A stretch of DNA of 64,000 bases. Source: Lactonifactor sp. BIOML-A5. GTDB lineage: Bacteria > Bacillota > Clostridia > Lachnospirales > Lachnospiraceae. The position numbers and the translations under genes were made by a program. Shown piece after piece: positions 1 through 12,100 of the stretch (the first letter of the stretch is position 1; the number at the start of each line of letters is the position of its first letter). Location of the stretch: contig NZ_WKYV01000020.1 in assembly GCF_009677585.1 (NCBI RefSeq), forward strand, positions 1 through 64,000. Reading direction: 5' to 3'. The notes below the pieces were generated by a model, which was not told the DNA's origin, ran no database searches, and saw nothing but the letters and a program-made list of their open reading frames with translations.

Positions 1-63
1 ATTTTGGGACGTGTTCTTTCTAGAAAGAACACGTCCCAAAATCAACCCGCCCTGTCCCTTTTT
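1..63 (-). repeat. REP-like palindromic element, copy 1 (reverse orientation)
   Basis: Bases 1-42 form a perfect 42-bp palindrome centred on TTTCTAGAAA, with GGGACGTGTTC in the left arm and its exact complement in the right. The flank at 49-63, read on the minus strand, is AAAAGGGACAGGGCGGG. The same box precedes the palindromes at 12992 and 15873, but on the plus strand. The unit is therefore asymmetric (a GGGACAGGGC box plus a hairpin) and this copy is inverted. The element may continue left of the window. No transposase is visible nearby. Confidence 0.8.
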
Positions 64-89
64 ACACGATTCTGTGGTACAATTATGTT
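61..89 (+). promoter_or_regulatory. weak candidate promoter for the first giant LRR gene
   Basis: TTTACA (61-66) and TATGTT (84-89) are separated by 17 bases and lie about 60 bases before the chosen ATG. The -10 match is only 4 of 6, so this is a weak call. Confidence 0.3.
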
Positions 90-147
90 ATATGGTATCG
101 GATTCCAGCAGTATTCCGATATGAATTTTTTGACGGGGGAACAATTT

Positions 148-3100
148 ATGAGAAAAAGAATAATTGCCTTATTGTTGGCTACGGCAATGGCGGTTTCCGG
201 ACCTGAGACGGCCTATGCTTTGCAGGAGAATATGACATCTGGCATGGACAGCCAGGAATTGAGCGAAACACAGGAAGAGGAGGGGCTTGAGAAAGAGGCA
301 GATACGCAGGCGTTTGCCTTTGACAATGGAACAATTACCGGGTATTTGGGGGAGGATTCTGATGTGGTGATCCCGGAGGAGATTGACGGAGTTTTGGTGA
401 CTGCTATCGGGAAGGAAGCGTTCAGGGATAATCAGAATATTACTTCTGTTTCTTTTCCTTCCAGTCTGGTAACAATCGGCCAAATGGCATTTTCCGACTG
501 CCGGAATCTGTCCGGGGTGCTGGAGATTCCGGACAGTGTGGAAACCATTGGAGGCAGTGCTTTCTATAACTGTGTCGGCTTTGGAGCGCTGCAGTTGGGA
601 AACGGGCTGAAAACAATAGAATCTTATGCATTTTACGGCTGTACCGGTTTTACAGGGGATCTGATATTACCCGACAGCGTTGTTTCTGTGGGCAGCAATG
701 CTTTCTATGGTAATTCGGGTTTTGACGGTTCATTGAAGCTGTCCGGCTCAATGGCGGCAGTCAGTGCCTACTGTTTTGCAGAGTGTAAGAATCTGACAGG
801 GAAACTGGAGATTCCCGACAGTGTAAAAACTGTAGGATATTATGCATTCCGGAATGCGGGGAAGCTGACCTCTGTGGAGCTGGGAGAAAATGTGACGGAA
901 TTAAATGAGGGTTCAGGCTATTATTCGTACTCTAGCTTCGAGGGATGCGATGGCGTGGCGGACATTACGTTCAGGGGAAGTAATCCCCCCGGCATTCGCA
1001 GCGTTACAGGAATGTTTCAGAATCTGAAAGGACTGGAATCTCTGACGGTACCCGCAGGAGCCTACCGGGATTATGCGCTGGCATACGGTGACTATCTCCA
1101 AAACGGCGTGAGATTACTGACGGAGAGCGAGGAAGAACAGCTGATTGAGGAAAATATTCTGATTTGCTATACGGGCAGTGCATCCCAGGTGGAGATACCT
1201 GAGGGAGTGACAGAAATCGGACCCGGTGCATTTCAGAACAACACCTCTCTGCAGAATGTTGCAATTCCCCAAAGCGTAGAGAAAATAGACAGGAATGCGT
1301 TCCGCGGGTGTGCGCAGCTGGAGAAGGTGGAATTTCCCATGACGAATCTGGAATTGGGGGAGTTTGCCTTTTACGGTTGCAGCAGTCTGTCTGGAATTCT
1401 GGAGCTTCCTGAAAATCTGACTTCCATCGGGGAAGGTGCATTTCAGGGATGTTCCGCACTGGAAGGAATTATCCTGCCGGAACAGTTGGCGGAAATTGGA
1501 GATAATGCTTTTTATTACTGTACCGGATTATCGGGGGAGCTAAGTGTGCCGCCCAGTGTCAGGAGTATCGGCAGCCAGGCCTTTTACAATTGCTCAAATC
1601 TCAGCAGGCTTATCCTGCAGGAAGGTTTGGAGTCAATAGGAGACTATGCATTCAGTCAGTGCAGCGGAATGAAGGGAGATTTGACGCTTCCGGATACCCT
1701 GACAGCTTTGGGAAGCAGTGCCTTTTCTTCCTGCTCGCAGCTTGAACGCTTAATATTGTCAGAAAACCTGACCCAGATTAAAGTAAATACTTTTTCTGAC
1801 TGCAAGGGAATCAGCGGCGAGGTTGTCATTCCTGACAGCGTCGTGTCCGTTGGATATAATGCTTTCAGAGGATTGACTGGTGTGGAATGCTTTGTACTCG
1901 GCACTGGCTTACAGAAATTGAACGCGGACAGCGGATACTACTCGTACTCCAGTTTCAGCGGCTGCACAGGGGTGAAAACTTTGAAGTTCAGGGGAAGTAC
2001 GCCCCCTTCTCTGGAAAAATATAAGGGTGCATTCAGAGAATTGTCTGCGCTTACTTCCGTGATTGTTCCTGTGGGAACCTACCAAGCCTACAGCAGTGCA
2101 TACGGAGCGGACCTTCCGGACAATGCCCGGATCACGGAAGAAGGTTCTGAGGGGATGCTGATTCAGGACGGGATTGTAGTGGGATATACGGGACATGACA
2201 CGCAGGTAGAGATACCTGAGGGAGTGACAGAGATTGGCACCGGAGCGTTCCAGAACAATACCGGTCTTCAAAAGGTGATACTCCCGTTGAGTATCCGAAA
2301 AATAGGAAATAATGCGTTCCGGGGCTGTATAAGTCTGTCTGAAATTAATTTTGATATGGACTCGGTGACAATAGGTGATTACGCATTTTACAACTGCGGA
2401 AAACTGACCGGGGAGCTGATTCTGCCTGACGGAACAGACTCCATCGGAAGCTATGCCTTTTATAAGTGTACCGGATTCACGGCGCTGAGGCTTCCGGCCG
2501 CACTGACGTCTATTGGCCCCCATGCTTTTAACAGCTGTACCGGTCTTCTGGGGCTTCTTACAATTCCGGGCAGTGTGGAAACGGTGGGGGACGGCGCCTT
2601 TGCCTATTGCAGCGGACTTTCCGGCCTGCGTCTGGAAGAGGGGATCCGAACAATAGGCAGGGAGGCCTTTTATAACTGCGCCGGCATGCAGGGGGCTCTG
2701 GAGCTGCCCGACAGTGTAACAAGCCTGGGAGGGAGTGCATTCTCATCCTGCAAAGGCTTTGAGAGTATCCGTCTGTCCCGGAATCTGGAGACTTTGCCTG
2801 CGCATACATTTTCTGAGTGCAGAGGGGTAAAAGGAGAGGTGGTAATCCCGGATAAGGTAACAGCCATAGGCTATTACGCATTTTATAATATGGAAGGTCT
2901 GACCCGTGCAGTGATAGGAGCTGGGGTAACAGCGCTGAACACAGACAGCGGCTATTACGGCTATGGGTCTTTTGAGGGCTGCAGCGCGCTGGAAAAAATT
3001 GTATTCAGAGGTTCTGTGCCTCCCGATTTAAAAAATTATAAGGGCAGTACATTCAGCAGTCTTCCTTCTCTGAAAGAGCTGGAAATTCCCCAGGGAACCT

Positions 3101-6100
3101 ACGGGGCGTACGCCAAAGCTTACAGCCAGTACCTTCAGACCGGACAGAGAATGTATGAGGCCGGGCAGGATGGTTTTCTTACAGAGGGAAGTACTTTGAT
3201 TGCTTACGCCGGAAATGAAACAGAGGTGAGGATTCCGGACGGAATTACGGAGATCGGCAGAGGAGCATTTCAGAACCATCCCGGAATAGAAAAGATCATC
3301 TTCCCTGACTCCGTGGAAAAAATAGGGCCTTATTCCTTCAGGGGCTGCACTGCCCTCCGGGAAGTTTTATGGGGACAGGGGATAAAGGAAATTGGGGACT
3401 ATGCCTTTGGCAACTGCAGCAGCCTGGAACAGGAGCTGACTCTGCCGGATGGAGCAGCCAGTATTGGAGAGGGCGCTTTTTATTCCTGTGAGAAGCTCCA
3501 GGGGGCAGAACTGCCCAAGAGCCTGACCGTGATTGGAAAGCAGGCTTTCTACAACTGTACAGGCATGAAGGGAGAACTTCGTATTCCCGGAACCGTGTCT
3601 GAGGTAAAAGACAATGCATTTGCCTACTGCAAAGGCTTTACATCCCTCATCCTGGAGGACGGGATTCAGACCATCGGAGAGAGCTGCTTTTACTCCTGCA
3701 GCGGGATGAGGGGGACACTGACAATGCCTGACAGTATAAATTCTGTGGGAAACAGTGCTTTTTCAGGCTGCATTGGATTTGCCGGACTTCGGCTGTCTGA
3801 AGAATTAGAAAAGATTGCCCCTAATACATTCAGGGGATGTACGGGGCTTCAGGGAGAGGTTGTCATTCCGGACAAGGCATCATCTGTGGGATATTACGCC
3901 TTTTATGGCTGTAAAAACATTACGGATCTCACGGTAGGGGCGAATGTACAAAAGATGAATGAAATTACCGGCTATTACTACTACAGCAGTTTTGAGGGAT
4001 GTTCCGCTCTGAAAGCCATTAGATTTAAAGGTTTGACACCTCCGGATCTCTGTAGATATACGAGTGTTTTTACAACTCTGCCCGCACTGGAAACGATTTA
4101 TGTTCCGGCAGGCGCCTGGAAGGCGTACAGCGACAGCTATGGAGATTATCTGGGCGAACATACCAGAATCATGGAGGATGGTGCGGACGGTTTGGTGAAG
4201 AACGGTTCTGTAGTGATCGGATACACAGGAAACGAGGAAGAGGTTGAAGTTCCGGAGGGGATTACCGGAATCGCAAAAAATGCATTCCGAAACAACCGTA
4301 CACTCAAACATATAACGCTTCCCCAGTCATTGACTTACATAGAAGAGAGCGCATTTCGCGGCTGCAGCGGGCTTACCGGGGAGATTAGATTCCCTGAGGG
4401 GCTGAACACCATAGGAAATTCTGCATTTTACGGCTGCCAGGGCCTGAACGGTCCTCTGATACTTCCGGACAGTACAGAAACCATAGGAAATTACGCATTT
4501 TACAATTGTTTGGGCTTTACTTCTCTGACGCTGGGAAGCCATGTGACTTTTGTGGGAGATCATGCCTTCTCCGGCTGTAAAGGACTTAAGGGCGGCCTTT
4601 GGATCCCGGACAGTGTGACTTATCTGGGGCAATACGCCTTTCATGAATGTACGGGCCTGGACGGGAGTCTGCATCTTTCGGAAAATATAAGTGAAATAAA
4701 GGAATATACAATTACTTCTACCAGCCTGCAGGGGGAGCTTATTATCCCTGACTCTGTCCGGGTAATCGGATATAACAGCTTTTACAATAACAGCAAATTT
4801 ACAAGTATTACGGTTGGGAAAAATGTGGAATCAATGAATCAGAACTATTATTCTCCAAGCTTTAACTCCTGCTCCGGGGTCACAGCAGTTACGTTTTTGG
4901 GAACGGTTCCCCCGGATCTCAAAGGCTGCAGCGACACCTTCCGGACCATGAAAGCACTGAAGACGATCTACACCCCCAAAGAGGCTTTTGATGCCTATAA
5001 ATCAGCCTACGGCTCCTATGTACCGGCCGGTGTGGAATTTTCATGGGATACCTTAAACCTGCCCCCGGGGAGTCTGAAGGCGGCCAATGTCTTCAGCAAT
5101 ACGGTGCACCTTACCTGGAACCGCTCCAACAGTGAACAGGTGGCAGGGTATTATATCTACCGGAATAACCAGGCGGAACCTGTAGGCGTGACAGAGGAGA
5201 CCTGGTTTACTGACACAGGGTTTCTGGAAGATGCTTCTGTTACCTACTACGTGTGCGGATATACCACGGAGGGACAGACGACAAAGAGGGCGTCTGTCTC
5301 GGTGAGACCCAAACGGCCTTTGGTGGAACGCATTTATACCGCTCACATTCTAAATAAAGTAAGCCAGAATAAAAATATAATATATGCCAGAGTAAAGGAC
5401 ACAGGGAATCTTGGGAGTCTCGGCGGTAAAGCCACGGAAGGACAGTTTTACTACCTGAATGAGAAAGATGAGAAGGTCCCTGTGGGTGAGGTCCTGACAG
5501 CGCCTTATACTTCTGACGGGGAGACGGCTGTCTACCGTACCGAGTGGGATCTGGAATATCTGCCGGAAGGAATGTATACGGTTGGATTCGATCTCACGGA
5601 TGTGGACGGCAGAACCGGAGCAATGACGCAGAGCATCTATTACGACGCTTCCGTGCCTGAAAAGATTACCAGCCTGACTGCAGTGGGTGATACGAACCGT
5701 ATTGTTTTAAACTGGAGCATGGCCCATGAAGCGGATACCACCCGCTATCATATTTACCGGAGAACTCAGGACGAGTCTGCGTATACGCTGTACAAGAGAA
5801 TTTACGATCGGGAGATCTTAACCTACACCGATGCCGCTGCCAGGGAGAATGTGAAGTACTATTACTATATTGTGGGCGTAAATGATATGGGGCAGGAGGG
5901 AGCGCCTTCTGAGCCTGCGTCTGCGGTTCCCCAGACAGACAAGGAACCGCCCCGCGTAGTAAAAATGCTCCCGTCCAACGGTAAAACCATTGGCGGCAGT
6001 GCGGAGCTTTATGTCCAGGCAGAAGATAATATTGCCGTGGTATTCACACAGATATATCTTTCACGGGACAAAGGGGCAACCTGGGAGCTTCTGAGTGAGA

Positions 6101-9100
6101 ACAGAGGGCAGGACTGCAGATTCCAGATGGATACGTCAAAGTACGGGGATGGTCTGGTGCAGGTCAAAGGCATGGCGGAGGACGCCGCAGGCAATCGAAG
6201 CAGCGGGCTGATTTACACCTATAAGATTGACAATCAGGGGCCAAATCAGGTTACCGGTCTCTCCTGGGAGAGTACATCTTCCACAATTACTTTGCGGTGG
6301 AAGGATGTGGCAGATACCGATCTCAGCTTTTTCCGTGTGGAGCAGAAGCAGGAAAACGGTGAGTACACAGCTGTCAGAGACGAATCCAGAACTTTGGGAG
6401 TAAATCTTACAGGGCTACGCCCGGACCGTGTATATACGTATCGGATCGTGGCTTATGATCAGCTGGGAAACAGAGGGATACCGTCTCAGGATATTGCCGC
6501 CAAGACGAAGAAGGACACGGGGGCACCGGTGATTACGGATATCAGTCCTAAACCAGGCTATTACAGGGATAAGATACCGGTATCTGTGACAGCAGAGGAT
6601 AATTCCGATGTGGCATCCATAGAAATCCAGATTTCTTCCGACCGGAGAAATTGGGAAAAGGTAAGCGAGACGGACTTTACAGGAAGCAATCCTGTGGAAA
6701 CTGCAGCGTATGAACTGGATATTTCCAAGAGAGCGGAGGGGCCTCTGTATATCCGGGCTGTGGCGTCGGATCGCGCCGGAAATCAGGGGGATACTTCTTC
6801 TCAGGCTCCTTATGTGGAATACATCGCGGACCGGACAGCGCCTGGGGCTCCCCAGGGATTGACTGCTGTTTCAGGTACTGGCTATATAGAAGTAACCTGG
6901 GAAATGGGGGAGGAGCAGGATCTGGACGATTACCTGATTTATCGGGCTGTGGGAGACAGTGAGAAATATGAGCTTTTGGCAGAGTCCGTTTATACAGTAA
7001 ATTATGTGGACAGAACGGCCGAAGACGGAGTTTCTTATTCTTACCGGATTCGGGCCCGGGATTATGCGGGAAATGTAAGTTTGCCTACAGAACCTGTGGG
7101 AGCCGGGGCGGGAGAGGACACTGTACCTCCCGAGATCCTGAGTATTTTCCCGGAGGACAATGGAGTGACAGGCCCTTCTGCATCCGAAGTGAGGGTGCTG
7201 GCCAGCGACAACCGGGCGTTGGATACGGTTACGGTCTTTTATCGGCTGAATGAGGAAACTGCATGGCGGACTCTGAAAAAAGAGACGGGTATTGACAGCT
7301 ATTATAAACTTTTGAGTCAGAATCTTCCGGTGAAAAACCTGAACCATGGGGACAGGGTATACCTGAAGGCGGAGGCCAGAGATGTCCGGGGAAATACTGC
7401 GGAATCTGAGATTTATACCTATACCGTGGATAAGGAAGCTCCGGCAATGCCTGAAATCTCTGTATCAGCCGATCAGGAGGCAATAGCCTTATCCTGGACC
7501 GGGAATCAGGAGGCGGATCTGTCCGGCTACCGCATTTACCGGAGATGTCCGGGAGAGTCCTACCGGCTGACTGCACAGAGAAGCAAAAATGAGTCCGGGG
7601 ACTACCAGTATCGGGATGAGGATGCTGAGAAAAACCGTACGTATCTTTATAAAGTGGAAGCTGTGGACCAATATGGAAATACATCCAGCAGAGAGACGGA
7701 TAGTGTGTGGATTACAGCAGATCCTCAGGTACAGGCTGTGCTCACCTGTGAGCTGAACCAGGAAGCCGGTGTGGAGTATACGTATGATGCCAGCGGTTCC
7801 TGGGGGGATCTGGATATTAAGTCAATTGCGATTGATTTCGGTGACGGTACCGCAGAGACGGGGAATCATTTTGTCCATAAGTATACAGATACGGGTACGT
7901 ATACAGTAACCCTTACAGTGACGGACACAGAAGGCAATACAGACAGCCTCGCCCGGACGATTGAGGTGACACAGCCTCAGCTTTTAGGCACTCTGAAGGT
8001 GAAAGCGGTGGATGCAGAGGGCAGCCCAATATCCGGCGCGCCGGTATACTTTAACCTGGACAGCAGCCAGAATACTGTGAAATATACCGGAACGGACGGC
8101 TGCGCTGTATTTTCAGCAGGAGCTGCCCGGTATGCGGTGGGTTCCTATATGGAAAATTATCTTCCGGTAAAGAAGAATGTAGTAGTCCGGGCCAATACCA
8201 CTACGGAACTGACCCTGACAATGGTGAGAGAACCGATTGTCTCAGGCGGTTTTGAGGTCGACCGGATGACTCTCGATGAGATTGCGGCAGCAGGAATTGA
8301 TGTGACAAAACCGGAGAATCAGCATGTGATGCAGATTACCATTCATCTTACATACGGAAAACAGCCGGCAGAGATGAAGGTTATCACCAACGGCAGCGAT
8401 ATCTATAAAGGCGGGACTGCCATTATCGATACGGATACCGGAACCCGGAAGGTTACTGCCACAGTAATTCCTGTAACCCAGGGAGGAGAAACAGGCCCGG
8501 GCAGTCAGTCTCAGGAGCATGTGATGGTAGCGCTGATGGATATTCCGGTGGAGGCATCCTGTCTCAAGGAATTCTTTGATGTCAAGCTCCATCTTTTGAA
8601 CCATGCATCCGGGGAATTTAATCTTTCTTCTAATCAGGTGCATTTGCATGTGCCAGACGGTCTTACTGTGGTGGATGCCATGGAACACAGTCCGTCGGCG
8701 GACGTAGCATTTTCAGATTTTCCGGGGCAGACGGAGCGGACCATAAGCTGGGTGCTTCGGGGAGATAAGACAGGAGAGTACTCGGTTTCAGCAGATTACA
8801 GCGGTGTTCTGGACCTTTTCCAGGCGCCTGTTCAGGCCAGATTTGAGGCGGAGGATCCCATTCAGGTATATGGGATCTCAGGGCTGTCTATGACTGCCGA
8901 AATTAACCGGGATACAGAAGCGGGAGCTCTTTATTTTACTCTTGGACTGACCAATGAGGGGGAGGCGGATGTGAATCTTCCGTCTATAGATGTTATGGGT
9001 GAGGCTATAAAGAGTTATGAATATGGGGAGGAGGAATGGCAGGAAAGAGAGATCGGTGTAAAGGCATTGCACGCGTATGTAACCAACACACTGGGAGCCC

Positions 9101-12100
9101 GGCAGAATCTGGATGCAGATTACCAGGTACCTGTCCTTCGTGCAGGAGAGACTTACACAAAAAAATACGCAGCATACGGGGCAATCACCGGGGATGAGAT
9201 CTTGTATCTGCAGAAGGCAGTGACGGAGACCATGAACGGCTTATCGATTCCTGTTAAGGTGATCGTAAGCGATATGAATCAGTATGATATCAGTGATTCC
9301 GATCAGAAGATTCAGGAACAGATGACGACGAAAAAGGATGCGCTGAACTATGTACTGGATATGGAAAATACCAATTATTACTACTATATTCAGGCGCTTG
9401 AGGATGACAAGGATTTCTGGAAAAAGCTTGGGGAGGCGTTTTACAGCTCCACCCAAGCTGTGCTAAAGCTGGATTTTTCCTACCTTACAACAGAGGAGCA
9501 GAGAAAGCTGGTGGACGCTTATATTCTTCAGCTGCTGGAGGATGAATCCTTCCAGGACGCGGTTGACTTAAGTGTTGACAAGAAGCTGATCGATCTTACA
9601 AAGAGTATGCTTGGACTTTTGAAGACAAATCTCCAAAGTCCGGGAGACATCACAGAAAAACTGGAATTGACGGATGGGGAGATGGAAGAGTCCCTGTCAA
9701 AGCTGGAACTGCTTATGGACGATGAAAAGAGTCTGCGGGTGCTGGCAAAGACACTGGGGATTGAAGGTGCGGACAGCTTTGCAGGTCGTCTGTCTGTTCT
9801 TATTGGAACATCGGCTACATCAAATATCATCCGATCTTATTTTGAAAAGAACGGTCTGGTGCCTCTCGCAGAGAGAGAAGCGCTTCTCGGACATCTCGGG
9901 GACACGGCCCAGGTAGTGGGACTGGTCAGCAGTGCGGCGGATGGGTGGAACTATTCCTGTGAATTTACAAACCTGCTGCTTCAGATTCATGCAAACAGGG
10001 AAGAAGCTGACTTTGTTCTGGATACCATTATTGAGACTCCGTATCTGAACGAGATTGTGGTGGACGAGGCAAAAATTTTGAAAGAAAAGTTGGGAAAGGA
10101 ATTTGACGAGCGTGCAGAGCGGATGGAAGCTTTCTGCAAATCCTTTGTACCTGACGCGGCAATTACGGTGACGGAATATAAGCTGGTGAAATATATTAAA
10201 GATATTTACTCCTCCGGGACAACCGCTATGATGATTGTAGATATTATCAGGGCAGTTTACTCTGCTGCGGACTATCTGTTTGACTGGAGCTCGAAGGTGG
10301 AGAATCTTCAGAAGCTTCGGTTTACTGCCAGCCTGACGTACGCATTCCGGATGAAATATCTGGATGCCAGGAGGCAGGACAGCAATGGGGCGCTTAAGGC
10401 ACTGAAATATCTGATTAAAATGCGGCTGATTGGAGAAAAGGCTTATGTAGAATCCATTCCCGGGGAACAGAGGGCATCCCTGCTGGAGGTCATCAGCCGG
10501 GAACAGCAGACTGCCTATGAGTCTCTGGAAGAGTACTACAGGCAAAAATCCACAGAAATTATAAGCAGCCGGGATCAGCTGTTTAATGCCTCCTACAAGG
10601 AACTGCACCTGGCGGAAGGCCCTGAGGTAACTTTGAATTATGCAGACTGCTGTACCGTCGAGAGTTTCGGTGAGGAATATGAGTATTCCTGGAATGGTGT
10701 AAACTGGAAGGATGGGGAAGGAGCTGTTATCCACTTTACTCCCCGGGAAGCAGGACAGGTGCTGTGGGTGAGAAGAAAAGCTTCCGGGGCAGAACTGGCA
10801 GGTAATATTACCAAGACTGCCATACCTGGAATTCCTTATCTTACCGGGGATATTGCCTGCTGCCGAAAGGATGGATACTATCTGTTTGAAAACCTCCCTG
10901 AGGGGGCGTATGAGTATCTGCTTCTGGATGCGGCTGCAGAGCCTGACTGGTCAGCAGCCGGGGAATTCACATATCAGGCGGGAGAACGTCTGAAGACGGA
11001 GGAGACGGGGAAATATATCGTACTGAGGAGACTGGGAAGCAATGACGGATCGTATCTGACTTCTTATGGAAAGCAGATCGCGATCACGTATCCGGTAACC
11101 ATTCAGGTACAGGCAGCAGCGGGCGGCACTGTATCCGGGGGCGGGGCGTATCTGCCCGGTGAGGCGGCTGTACTCAGGGCACAACCAGACTACGGATATG
11201 AATTTGCCGGGTGGTATAAAGATAATACTTTAGTTGCCGAAACGCCGGAATATCACTTGTATGTACAGGAGGAAGGGACTTATGAGGCCAGATTTTTGGA
11301 GAAAGAGAAGGGAAGGGTTGTAGTTTCAGGCAGTCCCTCCAATGGAGGACAGCTTACCGGAGGCGGTATGTATCCGGCAGGAGAAGAGGTTACTATACAG
11401 GCAAGACCGGCAGAGGGATGGCGGTTCCTGGGCTGGTACCAGGGGGACACCTGTGTCACCAGCGCCGGATCCTATATTACTGTGTGCAGGGAAGGAGAGG
11501 AACATTATACGGCCAGATTTGAGCGAATCCCCGGGAAGAATGTTAGGATCTACAGCAAGTACCCATTTACCATTAATGGGAATGTACTGTCGGAAGAGGA
11601 ATATAAGGACGGCGTATATTCAAAAACGTGGGAGGCCGGTCAGAAGCTCCGGCTCTGCGCTGCGGACGAAAATGGGAGTTTTGCTTACTGGGCTTACGGC
11701 AGCGGGCAGATTCTGAGCCGGAAAGCTGAGTGTACGATTACAATGGCTGAATCTGTTGACTTGTATGCAGTATATGCGGATCAAAACAATGATAAATCTA
11801 CAGTAGTATTCCTGAATTTCTATGGGCAGGTGGTTGCAAACCATGAGTATACGGTCAGAAGCAATATCCTGTTTCCATCAGGTCCATCCCGCCTTGGGTA
11901 TGTATTTGCGGGATGGGATAAGACAGAAGAGGTGATCCGGCAGGAGATTGCAGGTGGAAAGGGATTGATAGAAGTAAAACCTCTGTATGAAGAAAAAGAG
12001 GCGGTATGGAATATGTTGCTGGAGAATGGTGAGATTGTGTACGCTTCACAGAAGCCTGCGGCAGAAGGAAAATATCCGGAGGGGACACATTTGACTGTGA

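Noticed and set aside
4..147. N-terminal extension of the first giant protein
   Set aside because: The frame is open from base 4, but it runs through the palindrome and lacks a ribosome-binding site; the signal peptide begins at the ATG at 148.
148..5030. CRISPR-like or tandem DNA repeat array
   Set aside because: The periodicity is the 23-24-residue LRR_5 protein repeat; DNA copies are too diverged and there are no spacers.
9820..10734. Long minus-strand open frames inside the giant genes and sbcC
   Set aside because: They lie antisense to clear domains, have no recognisable protein features or ribosome-binding sites, and reflect codon bias of the real genes.
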